64,000 bases of DNA from Flavobacteriales bacterium (GCA_013360395.1 JABWBQ010000012.1:1-64000); one strand, 5' to 3'; positions 1-9,776 are shown, counted from the stretch's first letter. The notes: generated by a model not told the origin, from the sequence alone. Made by a program: numbers and translations.

Positions 1-1
1 C

Positions 2-1339
2 GCCCCCTTGGTGGACCTGCTCGGCGGCCTCTCCAGCGCCCGCACCACGGCACCGGCCTACCGCCTGGGCGCCGGCGGCTGGGCCGAGGTGGACCTGCAC
101 CCCACGCTGACCCTCCACGCCGACGGCATGGGCTGGCTGGAACGGTTCCCCGCCCACCTGGACACCCTGGTGCGCACCTGGGGCGCCACACCGGCCGAGG
201 GCTACGCCTACGGCACCGCCCCGGACCACCTCCACTACGATTGGAGCGCCCACCTCAACTGGACCACCTCCACCTACTTCAACATCACCGTGGGGCGCGG
301 CCGCAATTTCTGGGGCGAGGGCCACCGCTCGCTGCTGCTCTCGGACAACGCCACCGGGTACCCCTACCTGCGCATCGCCACCACCTTCTGGAAGGTGCGC
401 TACGTGAACCTCTATGCGCTGATGGACGACATCCGCGGCGCGGCCGGCGTGCCCCGCCGTTTTCAGCGGAAGGCCACCAGCATGCACTACCTGAGCTACA
501 ACATCACCCCCCGCATCAACTTCGGGCTCTTCGAGGCGGTGATCTGGCAGGACAACGACCCGGACCATCCGCGCGGTTTCGACATCAACTACTGGAACCC
601 GGTGATCTTCTACCGGCCGATCGAGTTCGGGCTGGGGTCGCCGGACAACGCCATCCTGGGTTTCGCCCTCAACGTCAAGGCCGGGTGGAACAGCCTGTTC
701 TACAGCCAGCTCGTGCTGGACGAGTTCCTGCTGCGCGAGGTGCGCGGCGGCGAGGGCTGGTTCGCCAACAAGCAGGGCTTCCAGCTGGGCTGGATGGCCT
801 ACAACGCCTTCCGGGTGAAGGGCCTGGACGTGCGGGTGGAGTTCAACTACGTGCGGCCCTTCATGTACACCCACAGCGATACCCGCCAGAACCACGCGCA
901 CTTCGGCCAGCCCCTGGCACACCCGTACGGCAGCAACTTCCACGAGTCGCTGGCCATCGTGGATTGGCGCAAGGGGCGGTGGAGCCTGCGCGAGCACCTG
1001 AGTTTCTCGGTGATGGGCCTGGACACCGGCCAGTACTCGTGGGGCAGCGACCTGTTCCGCCCCGAGAAGGACCGCCCCGTGCGCGATGCCGAAGGGCGCC
1101 TACAGAACTACGGCTTCTACCTGGCGGCCCCGGTGCAGGCCGACCTGCTGCACAACGAACTGCGCGGCGCCTATGTGCTGAGCGAGCGTGCCGGGCTGCA
1201 GCTCGAGGCTGCTTACGTGCTGCGCGCCTTCGTGCCGGAGCTGGGCGAGGCCAGCGTGCAACACTGGGTGCGCGTGGGCGTGGCCGCCACCTTCCGCGAC
1301 CGCTACACCGACCAGCAGTTGCGCACCGGCAGGCCCTGA
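2..1339 (+). CDS. RemB / Wzi-like outer-membrane beta-barrel protein (5' end outside window)
   Basis: The frame is open to the left edge, so the N-terminus and signal peptide are missing; the TTG at 8 is not a convincing start. About 443 residues are visible. The region around residues 95-115 carries GRGRNFWGEGHRSLLLSDN, and later NYWNPVIFYRPIEFGLGSPDN, both typical of the capsule-assembly Wzi-like / RemB family, outer-membrane barrels; RemB is linked to gliding motility in flavobacteria. Many alternating aromatic strands and a C-terminal barrel-like end (RVGVAATFRDRY) fit an outer-membrane location. The next gene starts within about 65 bases. Family assignment is from pattern memory; a gliding role here is not shown. 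Confidence 0.7.
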   Translation, partial: APLVDLLGGLSSARTTAPAYRLGAGGWAEVDLHPTLTLHADGMGWLERFPAHLDTLVRTWGATPAEGYAYGTAPDHLHYDWSAHLNWTTSTYFNITVGRGRNFWGEGHRSLLLSDNATGYPYLRIATTFWKVRYVNLYALMDDIRGAAGVPRRFQRKATSMHYLSYNITPRINFGLFEAVIWQDNDPDHPRGFDINYWNPVIFYRPIEFGLGSPDNAILGFALNVKAGWNSLFYSQLVLDEFLLREVRGGEGWFANKQGFQLGWMAYNAFRVKGLDVRVEFNYVRPFMYTHSDTRQNHAHFGQPLAHPYGSNFHESLAIVDWRKGRWSLREHLSFSVMGLDTGQYSWGSDLFRPEKDRPVRDAEGRLQNYGFYLAAPVQADLLHNELRGAYVLSERAGLQLEAAYVLRAFVPELGEASVQHWVRVGVAATFRDRYTDQQLRTGRP

Positions 1340-1401
1340 GGCCCGTGCCGGAGAAGCCCGCGAAGGCCTACCTTCGCGCCGCCTCCGCAAGTCCTCCCGC
1401 C

Positions 1402-2292
1402 GTGCCGCGCCCCACCGCCACCACCCTTGCCGCCCGCACCGGGCTGCTGCGCGATGTGGCCGTGCTGTTCAAGCTGCGCCTGGCCAGCCTGGTGGTGCTC
1501 TCGGCCGGCCTGGGTTATGCGATGGGCAGCCCCGCCGGCGCGCTCGATGTGGGCGGCCTGCTGCTGCTGCTGCTGGGCGGCACCCTGGTGACCGGCGCCA
1601 GCAACGCCTACAACCAGATCTGGGAGGTGAACACCGATGCCCTGATGCACCGCACCGCGGACCGGCCCCTGGCGCGCGGCAGCATGAGCGTGGGCACCGC
1701 CCTGGCCCTGGCCTCCGGTGCGGCCCTTGCCGGCCTGTGGACCCTGTGGGCCGCCTTCGGAGCGCTCACGGCCATCCTGGGCCTGCTCAGCCTCTTCATG
1801 TATGCGGCCCTCTACACGCCCATGAAGCGCGTGAGCCCCTGGGCCGTGTTCGTGGGCGCCTTCCCCGGTGCCTTCCCGCCCATGCTGGGCCATGTGGCGG
1901 CCACCGGCCACTTCGGCCTGGCCCCCGGCCTGCTCTTCGCCGGCCAGTTCATGTGGCAGTTCCCCCATTTCTGGGCCATCGCCTGGGTGCTGCACGACGA
2001 CTACGCCCGCGCCGGCTTCCGCCTGCTGCCCAGCGGTGCGCGCGACCGCTCCAGCGCCTTCCTGGTGCTGCTGTACACCCTCTTCGTCATCCCCGTCGGC
2101 CTGCTGCCCTGGGTGTTCGACCTGGTGGGGCCCGTGGCCATGGTCGTCTCGGTGCTCGCCGCCGTGGTCATGCTCGTGCCCGCCTGGCAACTGTTCCGCA
2201 GCTGCGACACCCGCCACGCCCGCCGCCTCATGTTCGCCAGTTTCATCTACCTCCCCGTGGTGCAGCTGGCATACGTGCTGGACCGCCCATGA
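1402..2292 (+). CDS. ctaB: Protoheme IX farnesyltransferase (heme o synthase)
   Basis: Transfers a farnesyl group to heme b to give heme o, the precursor of heme a for cytochrome oxidase; integral inner-membrane UbiA-family enzyme. The first aspartate-rich region reads NAYNQIWEVNTDALMHRT followed by DRPLARG, and the second reads HDDYARAGFRLLP; about eight or nine membrane segments are visible. I use GTG 1402 (296 residues, usual size); GTG 1345, six bases after the previous stop, is an in-frame alternative. The stop TGA at 2290-2292 overlaps the ATG of the next gene. It opens the cytochrome oxidase block. Confidence 0.92.
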   Translation: MPRPTATTLAARTGLLRDVAVLFKLRLASLVVLSAGLGYAMGSPAGALDVGGLLLLLLGGTLVTGASNAYNQIWEVNTDALMHRTADRPLARGSMSVGTALALASGAALAGLWTLWAAFGALTAILGLLSLFMYAALYTPMKRVSPWAVFVGAFPGAFPPMLGHVAATGHFGLAPGLLFAGQFMWQFPHFWAIAWVLHDDYARAGFRLLPSGARDRSSAFLVLLYTLFVIPVGLLPWVFDLVGPVAMVVSVLAAVVMLVPAWQLFRSCDTRHARRLMFASFIYLPVVQLAYVLDRP

Positions 2293-3017
2293 CCACCTTC
2301 GCCTATTCGCCCACCATCGAGGACCTGCCGCGCAAGTTCAGGGCCCGCCAGCTGCTCACCTGGTTCCTGATCATCGCCATCGTGATGTTCTTCGCCGGGC
2401 TCACCAGCGCCTATGTGGTGAGCATGAGCGGCGGCTACTGGGTGGACATCCGCCTGCCGGACGCCTTCCTGGTCAGCACCGCCTGCATTGCCGTGAGCAG
2501 CCTCTTCCTGCACATGGCCCTGCACCGCACCCGCCTGGGCCGCACGGCGGGCACGGCCCTGCTGATCGCCCTGGCCCTGGCCTTCGGCGTCGGCTTCGCC
2601 ATCAGCCAGGTGCAGGGCTGGGGGCAGCTGATCGGCAAGGGCAACTTCGTGGTGGGCAAGGTGCTCCAGAGCACCGGCACCTACGGCAAGGATTGGAGCA
2701 TCCGGTTCCAGGGCCAGGAGCTGGTGCTGGAGGACGGCAAGTTCTACCTGCCGGACGACACCGGGCGCAGCCACGCGCTGAACGCCGACCTCCAGGAGCA
2801 GAAGAACACCGCCAGCTCGTACATCTACGCCCTCACCGCCGCCCATCTGGCCCACCTGGCCCTGGCCCTGGTGAGCCTGCTGGTGATGTTCGTGCAGGCC
2901 GCCCGGGGCGCCTATTCCAAGGCCGACCATGCCGGGCTGTGGGCCGGGACCATGTTCTGGCACTTCCTGGGCTTCCTGTGGATCTACCTCTTTTTGTTCT
3001 TGACCTTCGTTCATTAG
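2289..3017 (+). CDS. Cytochrome c oxidase subunit III (first copy)
   Basis: 242-residue membrane protein of the heme-copper oxidase subunit III family. Membrane segments lie near residues 22-45, 58-78, 86-106, 180-203 and 215-240, with a long hydrophilic loop (about 107-178) between the third and fourth. The C-terminus, with GTMFWHFLGFLWIYLFLFL, is the usual subunit III ending. ATG 2289 overlaps the heme o synthase stop (ATGA), so translation is probably coupled. Bacteroidota commonly carry two adjacent subunit III genes; the second follows 25 bases downstream. Confidence 0.88.
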   Translation: MTTFAYSPTIEDLPRKFRARQLLTWFLIIAIVMFFAGLTSAYVVSMSGGYWVDIRLPDAFLVSTACIAVSSLFLHMALHRTRLGRTAGTALLIALALAFGVGFAISQVQGWGQLIGKGNFVVGKVLQSTGTYGKDWSIRFQGQELVLEDGKFYLPDDTGRSHALNADLQEQKNTASSYIYALTAAHLAHLALALVSLLVMFVQAARGAYSKADHAGLWAGTMFWHFLGFLWIYLFLFLTFVH

Positions 3018-3042
3018 GTTTGCGGCCGGACAATCCGAACCC

Positions 3043-3912
3043 ATGGCAGGAGAAGCGACCAAGGCCTTGAGCAACGACGTCCTTTGGGGCGGCGGGCGCT
3101 CCCCGTTCAGCATCAGCTACGGGAAGATGATGATGTGGTTCTTCCTGGTGTCCGATGCGCTCACCTTCTCGGGCCTGCTGGTGTCCTACGGCTTCGCCCG
3201 GCACAGCACCACCGAGGCCTGGCCCATCGGCGAGGAGGTCTTCCGCGCCCTGCCCTTCCTGCACGGCAGCTATCCGTTGGTCTATGTGGCCCTGATGACG
3301 GCCATCCTGATCTTCAGTTCGGTCACCATGGTGCTGTCCGTGGAGGCCGGCCACCGGATGGACAAGAAGGGCGTCATCAAGTGGCTCTTCCTCACGGTGA
3401 TCGGCGGCGCCTTCTTCGTGGGCAGCCAGGCGTGGGAGTGGAGCCACTTCATCCACGGCGGTGGCGGCTACATCACCACGCCCGACGGCGGCAAATACTG
3501 GGTGCACAACGACACCCACGACACCCACGACCCGGCCAACGCACCCGGTTTCCACCTGGTGAAGGCGCGCCCGGGCCACTACCTGCTGCCCGCCGAGGGT
3601 GAGCACGCCCATGTGGAAGGCGCCCAGGCGAAGGCGCTGTGGGCTTCGCGCGTGGCGTACATCGACGGGGCCAACATGACCCGCAACGAGTACGGTCCGC
3701 CGCAGTACGCCAACTTCTTCTTCTTCATCACCGGCTTCCACGGCTTCCACGTGTTCAGCGGGGTGGTCATCAACCTCATCGTGCTGCTGATGGTGATCCG
3801 CGGCGTGTTCCACCGCCGTGGCCACTACGAGATGGTCGAGAAGGCGGGCCTGTACTGGCACTTCGTGGACCTGGTGTGGGTGTTCGTCTTCACCTTCTTC
3901 TACCTGCTCTGA
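3043..3912 (+). CDS. Cytochrome c oxidase subunit III (second copy)
   Basis: 289 residues. Motifs of subunit III are clear: an N-terminal membrane segment with FFLVSDALTFSGLLVSYGF, a segment ending in GSQAWEW, and ITGFHGFHVFSGVVINL followed by GLYWHFVDLVWVFVFTFFYLL at the C-terminus. A histidine- and aspartate-rich loop (about residues 140-200) is inserted between the two halves. It is the longer and more conserved of the two subunit III genes here and probably the one packed against subunit I; subunits I and II are not in the window. Confidence 0.92.
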   Translation: MAGEATKALSNDVLWGGGRSPFSISYGKMMMWFFLVSDALTFSGLLVSYGFARHSTTEAWPIGEEVFRALPFLHGSYPLVYVALMTAILIFSSVTMVLSVEAGHRMDKKGVIKWLFLTVIGGAFFVGSQAWEWSHFIHGGGGYITTPDGGKYWVHNDTHDTHDPANAPGFHLVKARPGHYLLPAEGEHAHVEGAQAKALWASRVAYIDGANMTRNEYGPPQYANFFFFITGFHGFHVFSGVVINLIVLLMVIRGVFHRRGHYEMVEKAGLYWHFVDLVWVFVFTFFYLL

Positions 3913-3954
3913 TCCATCCCTCCAAACGCTTCGCCGGGGCTTCGGCGCATCGAC

Positions 3955-4323
3955 ATGGAACGCGACGACATCATCGAATACAGCCTGGACGCCCACCACG
4001 GTGAGGAGGAGGGCCGCAGGATCCGCCGCAAGATCTGGATGGTGACCCTGCTGCTGGCCGTGGTCACCACGGTGGAAGTGGCCCTGGGCGCCTACTGGAA
4101 GGAGTGGATGCCCGGCAGCTGGCACCTGGTGAAGTGGACCTTCGTGGTGCTCACCATCGTCAAGGCCACCTACATCGTGATGACCTTCATGCACCTGGGC
4201 GACGAGCGCCGGAACATCCGGGCGATCATCCTGCTGCCCTACGCGCTCTTCCTGCTCTACCTGGTCTTCATCGCCATCTGGGAGTCGAACTACATCCACC
4301 GCGTGTGGACCGAGTTCCTCTGA
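3955..4323 (+). CDS. Cytochrome c oxidase subunit IV family protein
   Basis: 122 residues with three predicted membrane segments (about 22-45, 57-77, 84-110), matching the small subunit IV of caa3-type oxidases. The charged N-terminus (MERDDIIEYSLDAHHGEEEG) and the second segment with TYIVMTFMHLGDE are typical of the Bacteroidota proteins. It lies 42 bases after subunit III, same strand, and is probably cotranscribed. It is an accessory subunit without redox centres. Confidence 0.85.
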   Translation: MERDDIIEYSLDAHHGEEEGRRIRRKIWMVTLLLAVVTTVEVALGAYWKEWMPGSWHLVKWTFVVLTIVKATYIVMTFMHLGDERRNIRAIILLPYALFLLYLVFIAIWESNYIHRVWTEFL

Positions 4324-4430
4324 TCCTGCCGTGACGGCCCCGCTCTCTTTCCGGCGCATCACCATCCCCGCGGCCGGCCTCCGGGCCCTTCCGGTCCGGT
4401 CGTTCGTTGGCGCCCTAGCAGGGTTCCGCC

Positions 4431-5153
4431 ATGGCTGAACCCGGGGTCATGCGCCCGGCGCCCCGCTGGAAGCAACGCGCCATCCTCGGCGGCATCCTGC
4501 TGTTCATCGTCGCGCTCTTCCTGTTCTTCTCGCCCGTGCTCGGGCTGGTGAAGCACCGATTCGTCTTCCCGCCCTACTACGGCCCCAAGGAAGTGAACGC
4601 ACCCGGCGACACCACCTACTTCACCGTGCCCCCCTTCGCCTTCACCGACCAGTTCGGCCGCCCCTTCAGCGACCGCGATGTGGAAGGCCGCATCCTGGTG
4701 GTGGACTTCTTCTTCACGCGCTGCACCACCATCTGCCCGCGCATGACCCGCCAGATGCAGCAGCTGCAACTGAAGCTGGATGATGAGGCCTTCCGCGACG
4801 TGGTGTTCCTGAGCCACACGGTGGACCCGGAGAACGACACGGCCGAGGTGCTCAACGCCTATGCGCGGCGCCACCAGGCCGATACCGCCCGCTGGAAGTT
4901 CCTCACCGGGCGCAAGGAGGATCTCTATCTGCTGGGGAGCGAGGGTTACTTCCTGGCCGCACGCGAGGATGTGATGGCCCCCGACGGCTTCCTGCATTCG
5001 GAGATGTTCGTGCTGGTGGACAAGGACCGGCACATCCGCGGTTATTACGACGGCACCCGGTTCGCCGAGGTGGACCGCCTGGCGGGCGACATCAAGATGC
5101 TGCTGAAGGAGGAGAAGCTGCGCAAGCGCGAGGCCGCCCGGCCGGCGTCGTGA
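4431..5153 (+). CDS. SCO1/SenC family copper chaperone
   Basis: 240 residues: one N-terminal membrane anchor (about 18-38) and a periplasmic thioredoxin-like domain. The copper ligands are visible as Cys98 and Cys102 in RCTTICPRM and His188 in FLHSEMFVLVDKD. Sco proteins deliver copper to, or reduce, the CuA centre of cytochrome oxidase subunit II. ATG 4431 is used; ATG 4449 is an alternative. The 107 bases between this gene and subunit IV hold nothing I can recognise. Confidence 0.93.
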   Translation: MAEPGVMRPAPRWKQRAILGGILLFIVALFLFFSPVLGLVKHRFVFPPYYGPKEVNAPGDTTYFTVPPFAFTDQFGRPFSDRDVEGRILVVDFFFTRCTTICPRMTRQMQQLQLKLDDEAFRDVVFLSHTVDPENDTAEVLNAYARRHQADTARWKFLTGRKEDLYLLGSEGYFLAAREDVMAPDGFLHSEMFVLVDKDRHIRGYYDGTRFAEVDRLAGDIKMLLKEEKLRKREAARPAS

Positions 5154-5181
5154 GCTCCGCCGCCCGCTAGGTCCGCCCCGC

Positions 5182-5739
5182 ATGCCCCCCCGCGAAGCCC
5201 ATCCCCCCCGCAGCCTCCGCCTGGAGGAACGCCCCGCCCGGCGCCTCATCTGGACCTTCTCGGCCATCGTGCTCACCGCTGTGGTGGTGCTGGACCGCGT
5301 GCAGGTGCCGGCCCCCGCGGGCCTGGATGCGCACGTGTTCGCCCGCATCAACGCGGTGCTCAACAGCCTGGTGAGCGTGCTTCTGCTCACGGGCCTCTTC
5401 GCGGCCAGGGCCGGCCGCTGGGCCGTGCACCGCGCAGCGATGTTGGGGGCCATGGGGCTCAGCATCCTCTTCCTGGGGAGCTACATCCTCCACCACCTCT
5501 TCGCCGGCAGCACACCCTACGGAGGCACCGGCGCCGTGAAGGTGCTGTACTACGTGATCCTCTTCAGCCACATCGTGCTGGCCGGCCTCAGCCTGCCCTT
5601 CATCCTGTTCACGGCCTACCGCGCGCTGTCGGCGCAGTACCCGGAGCACCGCCGCCTGGCCAAACGGGTGTGGCCCGTGTGGTTCTATGTGAGTGTCACC
5701 GGCGTGGTGGTGTACCTGATGATCAGCCCGTATTACTGA
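5182..5739 (+). CDS. DUF420 membrane protein (YozB/CtaM-like oxidase accessory)
   Basis: 185 residues with about five membrane segments and histidines in GSYILHHLFAG and ILFSHIVLAGLSLPF, as in the DUF420 family. Members found with heme-copper oxidase genes are implicated in oxidase maturation (Bacillus and Staphylococcus CtaM are relatives). It follows Sco by 28 bases and closes the plus-strand oxidase block. The next plus-strand gene of the kind I associate with such blocks, the small CxxC protein at 12159, is separated from it by a 6-kb minus-strand cassette. Confidence 0.82.
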   Translation: MPPREAHPPRSLRLEERPARRLIWTFSAIVLTAVVVLDRVQVPAPAGLDAHVFARINAVLNSLVSVLLLTGLFAARAGRWAVHRAAMLGAMGLSILFLGSYILHHLFAGSTPYGGTGAVKVLYYVILFSHIVLAGLSLPFILFTAYRALSAQYPEHRRLAKRVWPVWFYVSVTGVVVYLMISPYY

Positions 5740-5756
5740 GGGGGGGTGTCGGATCG

Positions 5757-7379
5757 CTACGGCGACACCACCACCCGCTCGTGGAAGACCCCGTCGGGCC
5801 CGGTGAGCTTCAGAAGGTAAACGCCCTGCCCGAAACGCCCCAGGTCGATGTCCTCGCTGGTGGCGCCGCTGGGCAGCGGACGCTGGAAGAGGAGCCGGCC
5901 CCGGCCATCGTATACGCTGTAGAAGCTGTCCGCGCGGAGCGGGTCGGTGAACTTGATGGTCACCTGACCTTGGCTGGGATTCGGCGAAACGCTTTGATGC
6001 GGGCTCCTGCGGGCACTAGGGACAAGTGCATTGGTGAAGTCACACGCATCGTATTGTGCTATCGGGTTGAAGCTCGTATCCCTCAGGGAGATGCTGAAAC
6101 GGATGCCCCCATCAACGGCGCTCAGCATGAAGCTGCTGTCTGACGGGAAGAGCGAATGGACCTCCACGGTATGGATCCGCTCGGAACAGGGTAGTTGCCC
6201 GAGCGCATTCGCCTTGAAGATATAGGGTGAACCCAGCCATCCCTGCGGCATGTTGCCGCGGACGACCCCGTTGAACATGTATCCACCGTCATAAGTTGCC
6301 AGCAGATCAATCGTTCTATATCTGTAACCGGCCTCCCCCGCACTGTTCGTCCACAACGTATCGCCGTTCGAGTCGGTCTTCATCAAATAGGGTCGGTATG
6401 CCATACTGAAGCCGGGGCTGCTCAGCGTGGCCAGGACCACGAAACCGCCATCCTGGCTTTCGACAAGCCGGGAAGAACTCAATGCCCACCACAAGTGGGG
6501 GGCACTGTCATAGCCTTTGCACCACAAGACGTCCCCATCACCATCCAGATTCAGCATGAAGAGCTGCGGATGATATCCACTTGGGATGGGTTCAAACGGG
6601 TTCGTACTGGACAGACTATCCGTATAACCGGTAACTACGAAGTTCGTATCTGATAAAATTATGGCGTCATGGATCATACCCTTTGGTCGGAAATAGCTCT
6701 TGCACCAGAGGAGTTCGCCTTGTGCGTTCATGCGGGCCATCACCGCGCCCGCACTGTCCACGTTCATCCCTGCCAGCAGATCCCCGGAAGGCAGTTCCTT
6801 GATGAACTGAAAACTCCCGTGGGCACCGTAGTGCTTGCCCCAGACCACCTCGCCGAACGGATCGGTGCGCATGGCATAGAAGCTCCACTGGATACCTTCG
6901 CCACCACTGCCCCAGATGATCACATCACCGTTCTGTGCGACCTCAAGGTCCGCAACCCTCGACCAGCATCTATCTGTGTTCGGCTGGTAGCAGTTGACCG
7001 ATGAGATCGTTCCAAGGGAATCCATCCTGCCGATCAGAGCGTACGTGTACGGTACGGTGAATGTGCCATTCACGGTGCACGAATCACGCTGGTATCCGGT
7101 AACAAAATAGTAATCGTTCACCCCTGCGGGCCGTATCGAAGCTTGCACCAGGATCGAGTCGCTCCAATAGTGATCCGTATAGATGATACTCCCGTCAGGG
7201 GCCAGCAGCGAGATGCCAGGGCCCCATCCCATCCCCACGAAGACATTCCCGCTGGGCAGCTCATGCATGTTCATCCTGTCGGCGGCACCTGAGAGGTAGA
7301 CGCGCTGGAAGGTGGATTGGCCATGGAGGCAGGCACTACACCCAAGCAATGAGGACAAGAGAATGGCTGTCCGGTGCAT
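5757..7379 (-). CDS. Secreted protein with T9SS type A sorting domain
   Basis: 540 residues. Signal peptide MHRTAILLSSLLGCSACLHG, with cysteines in its hydrophobic core. The body has repeated blocks containing GDVLWCKGYD, GDTLWTNSAGEAG and EVVWGKHYGAHGS, resembling the beta-propeller-like repeats of T9SS cargo that narrates measurements (ASP-box/WG-like), probably a propeller. The C-terminus (from about residue 468, SPNPSQGQVTIKF to GVYLLKLTGPDG) is a type A sorting domain recognised by the T9SS. It starts three bases after the stop of the upstream gene. GC is visibly lower than in flanking genes (lines as low as about 38%). Substrate unknown. Confidence 0.75.
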   Translation of the reverse strand: MHRTAILLSSLLGCSACLHGQSTFQRVYLSGAADRMNMHELPSGNVFVGMGWGPGISLLAPDGSIIYTDHYWSDSILVQASIRPAGVNDYYFVTGYQRDSCTVNGTFTVPYTYALIGRMDSLGTISSVNCYQPNTDRCWSRVADLEVAQNGDVIIWGSGGEGIQWSFYAMRTDPFGEVVWGKHYGAHGSFQFIKELPSGDLLAGMNVDSAGAVMARMNAQGELLWCKSYFRPKGMIHDAIILSDTNFVVTGYTDSLSSTNPFEPIPSGYHPQLFMLNLDGDGDVLWCKGYDSAPHLWWALSSSRLVESQDGGFVVLATLSSPGFSMAYRPYLMKTDSNGDTLWTNSAGEAGYRYRTIDLLATYDGGYMFNGVVRGNMPQGWLGSPYIFKANALGQLPCSERIHTVEVHSLFPSDSSFMLSAVDGGIRFSISLRDTSFNPIAQYDACDFTNALVPSARRSPHQSVSPNPSQGQVTIKFTDPLRADSFYSVYDGRGRLLFQRPLPSGATSEDIDLGRFGQGVYLLKLTGPDGVFHERVVVSP

Positions 7380-7382
7380 CTG

Positions 7383-9767
7383 TCAGTTGATGATCAGTTT
7401 TTTCACTCCCTGGCCAAAGCCGGAACGGACCTCAACCAGATACAGACCTGGTTCCATGTCTGAAAGATCCATTCGACAGGCCGAACCTCCAGATCCAGAT
7501 CTCGCTCGGATCATCCGACCGGTTTGATCGTAGAGGGTGATCGATGCGATCACATCATCATCACGAACGGCAATGGTCGCCCTATCTTGTGAAGGGTTGG
7601 GATATATACTGAACTCATAGCTTCCATTCCAATCAGTAATGGATTCGACATCATTTTTTACCGAAAATGGAGCAATTACAAATGCATAGTCCGAATGCAG
7701 CGTGTCCAGCCAATTATTTGAAATGGCGTTGAAGTCGCCGGGTTGGAACTGGAGCGGAACAAAACCTCCTGAACCCGACACTTGATAGTCTGTTGGACAG
7801 ACCGTCGTGTTCATCCGGGTCGGGAACCAGCTCACATAGTAGTCGCCAGCGCTCTGGAAACCGGGTAGGTTAATGATTGGATTCACGTTGGTCGGAACAG
7901 TACATCCAAGGACGTTCTTTTCCGTGGCATCCACCCAATAATTGTTGTGCCAGTACGCACGCATGTTGTGGACCCATCCGATAGCCACATCATTCGTCGA
8001 GTTCATTACGTAGTAACACTCGTAATCCGGGCTCCACGGATCAAGCACGAGCTGATGAGATGTATACTCCCCATCGAAGAGCCCCAAGGCTTGTATTTCC
8101 GGGTCGGTCAGGAGATCATGCAGTGGCTTGAAGTGATGGTACAGGGTTCGATTGCGTATTGGAAATCCATGTCCAAGTCCGACATCGATGTTATTGACCG
8201 CATTGAACACATTCGAAGGAGGTGTGATCTGATATGGATTGTTTGGATGGGGGGCACCCGGTAAACCGTCCTTCCACCAGAATACACGTTCCCAATGCCA
8301 TGTGGTGCCCGTTGCGTAATTGCCAAAGAACGCTGATGCCCAGATCTCGTTATGGAAAGAGACATCATAGTTCAGGAAGACCTTCGAGGTTTCATACTCT
8401 TTGCCATTGCTTGGATCGTTGTCGGCATCGACCATGGCGTAGTAGTTGTGCTCGCCTCTGTTGAACGGCTTGTAGTGGCCGTTACTTGGATTGGTGTTTC
8501 TGAAGAGCTGGCTCTCTTCCCAACTACTGGACAGTTCCAGTGCCGATTCGCCCATGCCACGATGCACGTCGATAAGGTCGATCCCGCTATTGCCAAGAAG
8601 ATCATAGTAGCCGACGGGCATTCCCAACATGCCAAAGCTGCAGGCCAGGAGTTTATCCGGTTCGCCAAGCGGAGAGTCCGCTGGTTGAGCAGGTACAGCA
8701 GGACCACGGATGTAATCGGATAGTGCGGTGAACCACTGATCGATGATCCCTGGTAGCTGAGGCTGTGCGGCCCAGACCACTTGATTCTCCGGACAGACAT
8801 CACACTGACCACCGCTGCTCATATCATGTACTCGGAATCCAAGCATGTGGTCAAGCTCGTTGAAGGGTTCGATCGCAGCGATATTCACCGACCATCCCCA
8901 ACGAGCCATCAAGTATTTGTATTTACGTTTCCAGTAGTAGAGCGCACCTGAATTCAAATTGCTCGCATCGCCATCCTCGAAGAAGAGTTCTCGAACGTCA
9001 TATGGTCTTCCGGTCGCGTTCGCCTCGGCGAAGTGCCGCACATAAGGATGCGCCCCCCAAAGGAAGGTCTCATAGGCCGCACCCGTTACGTAGGGATCAA
9101 CGCATAGCTGCAAGTAAATGTCATGGTCACGAGCATGTTCCAAGAGAATGTCAAAGCCCTTAGCCTGTGCCTGACAGCTGCCCTCGTGACCTGTAGCATC
9201 AAATACGCTGCAATTCGCAGGAAAGCCCTGGTCACATATCGGAGGTACCTTGTAGGCATCGTATACACCAGCATTCACCCATTCTGGTGCGAACAGATAG
9301 GGCAACAAAAACATACGCATGAAATTTCCGCCTACCCCGGCAAGTCGTTCCATGGAAACGGTCATCTGATCAAGATCCTGTCTGTAGAACTGACGCCACC
9401 AATCAGATGGTACACCTTGCATGTACCAGTGTCGTGTATCCGCCATGTTCACCCCCATCCCGAAGAACGGCGTACCGTCCTGGAACCGAAGGATCCGACG
9501 ATTGACCGGATGCACTTCCAGGTAACCGTGGTTATCGGGCAAGGGGGCGGTGCATTCCAAGCTGTAGTCAGCGTAGTGGAGGTCTGGCAGCGGATCGTTG
9601 GTGCCGGTGGTGGTGTGGGGCGCACGGACCGTGATGGTAAACTGCCAAGGACCCTCCTCATCAGGTGCGAAGCGGAAGCGTACGTTGTAGGGGTCGAGCG
9701 GCCCGCCCGTGCTCTCTGCCAACACAGCGATGGGGTCGATAGGGTCGCTCCATTGCGCCTCCTTCAT
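7383..9767 (-). CDS. C-terminal part of a nonsense-interrupted glycoside-hydrolase-like T9SS cargo protein
   Basis: 794 residues from the internal ATG at 9767; there is no signal peptide, because the true N-terminus is in the preceding fragment (9777-10367) in the same frame, separated by one TAG. The start completes a DUF5060-type beta-sandwich (FRFAPDEEGPWQFTI), then a TIM-barrel-like region opens with RRILRFQDGTPFFGMGVNMAD. Candidate catalytic acids of a clan GH-A glycosidase are the glutamates in IEPFNELDHM and SFHNEIWASAFFG. The C-terminus (YPNPSQDRATIAV to GLYLVEVRSG) is a T9SS type A domain. GC in 7500-9400 is about 37-52% against about 70% in neighbours, suggesting transfer. Substrate cannot be read off. 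Confidence 0.72.
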   Translation of the reverse strand: MKEAQWSDPIDPIAVLAESTGGPLDPYNVRFRFAPDEEGPWQFTITVRAPHTTTGTNDPLPDLHYADYSLECTAPLPDNHGYLEVHPVNRRILRFQDGTPFFGMGVNMADTRHWYMQGVPSDWWRQFYRQDLDQMTVSMERLAGVGGNFMRMFLLPYLFAPEWVNAGVYDAYKVPPICDQGFPANCSVFDATGHEGSCQAQAKGFDILLEHARDHDIYLQLCVDPYVTGAAYETFLWGAHPYVRHFAEANATGRPYDVRELFFEDGDASNLNSGALYYWKRKYKYLMARWGWSVNIAAIEPFNELDHMLGFRVHDMSSGGQCDVCPENQVVWAAQPQLPGIIDQWFTALSDYIRGPAVPAQPADSPLGEPDKLLACSFGMLGMPVGYYDLLGNSGIDLIDVHRGMGESALELSSSWEESQLFRNTNPSNGHYKPFNRGEHNYYAMVDADNDPSNGKEYETSKVFLNYDVSFHNEIWASAFFGNYATGTTWHWERVFWWKDGLPGAPHPNNPYQITPPSNVFNAVNNIDVGLGHGFPIRNRTLYHHFKPLHDLLTDPEIQALGLFDGEYTSHQLVLDPWSPDYECYYVMNSTNDVAIGWVHNMRAYWHNNYWVDATEKNVLGCTVPTNVNPIINLPGFQSAGDYYVSWFPTRMNTTVCPTDYQVSGSGGFVPLQFQPGDFNAISNNWLDTLHSDYAFVIAPFSVKNDVESITDWNGSYEFSIYPNPSQDRATIAVRDDDVIASITLYDQTGRMIRARSGSGGSACRMDLSDMEPGLYLVEVRSGFGQGVKKLIIN

Positions 9768-9776
9768 GTAGAAACC

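Noticed and set aside
241-1401. Upstream extension of ctaB to 241
   Set aside because: It would overlap the RemB-like gene over 1.1 kb in another frame; heme o synthase homology begins after 1402.
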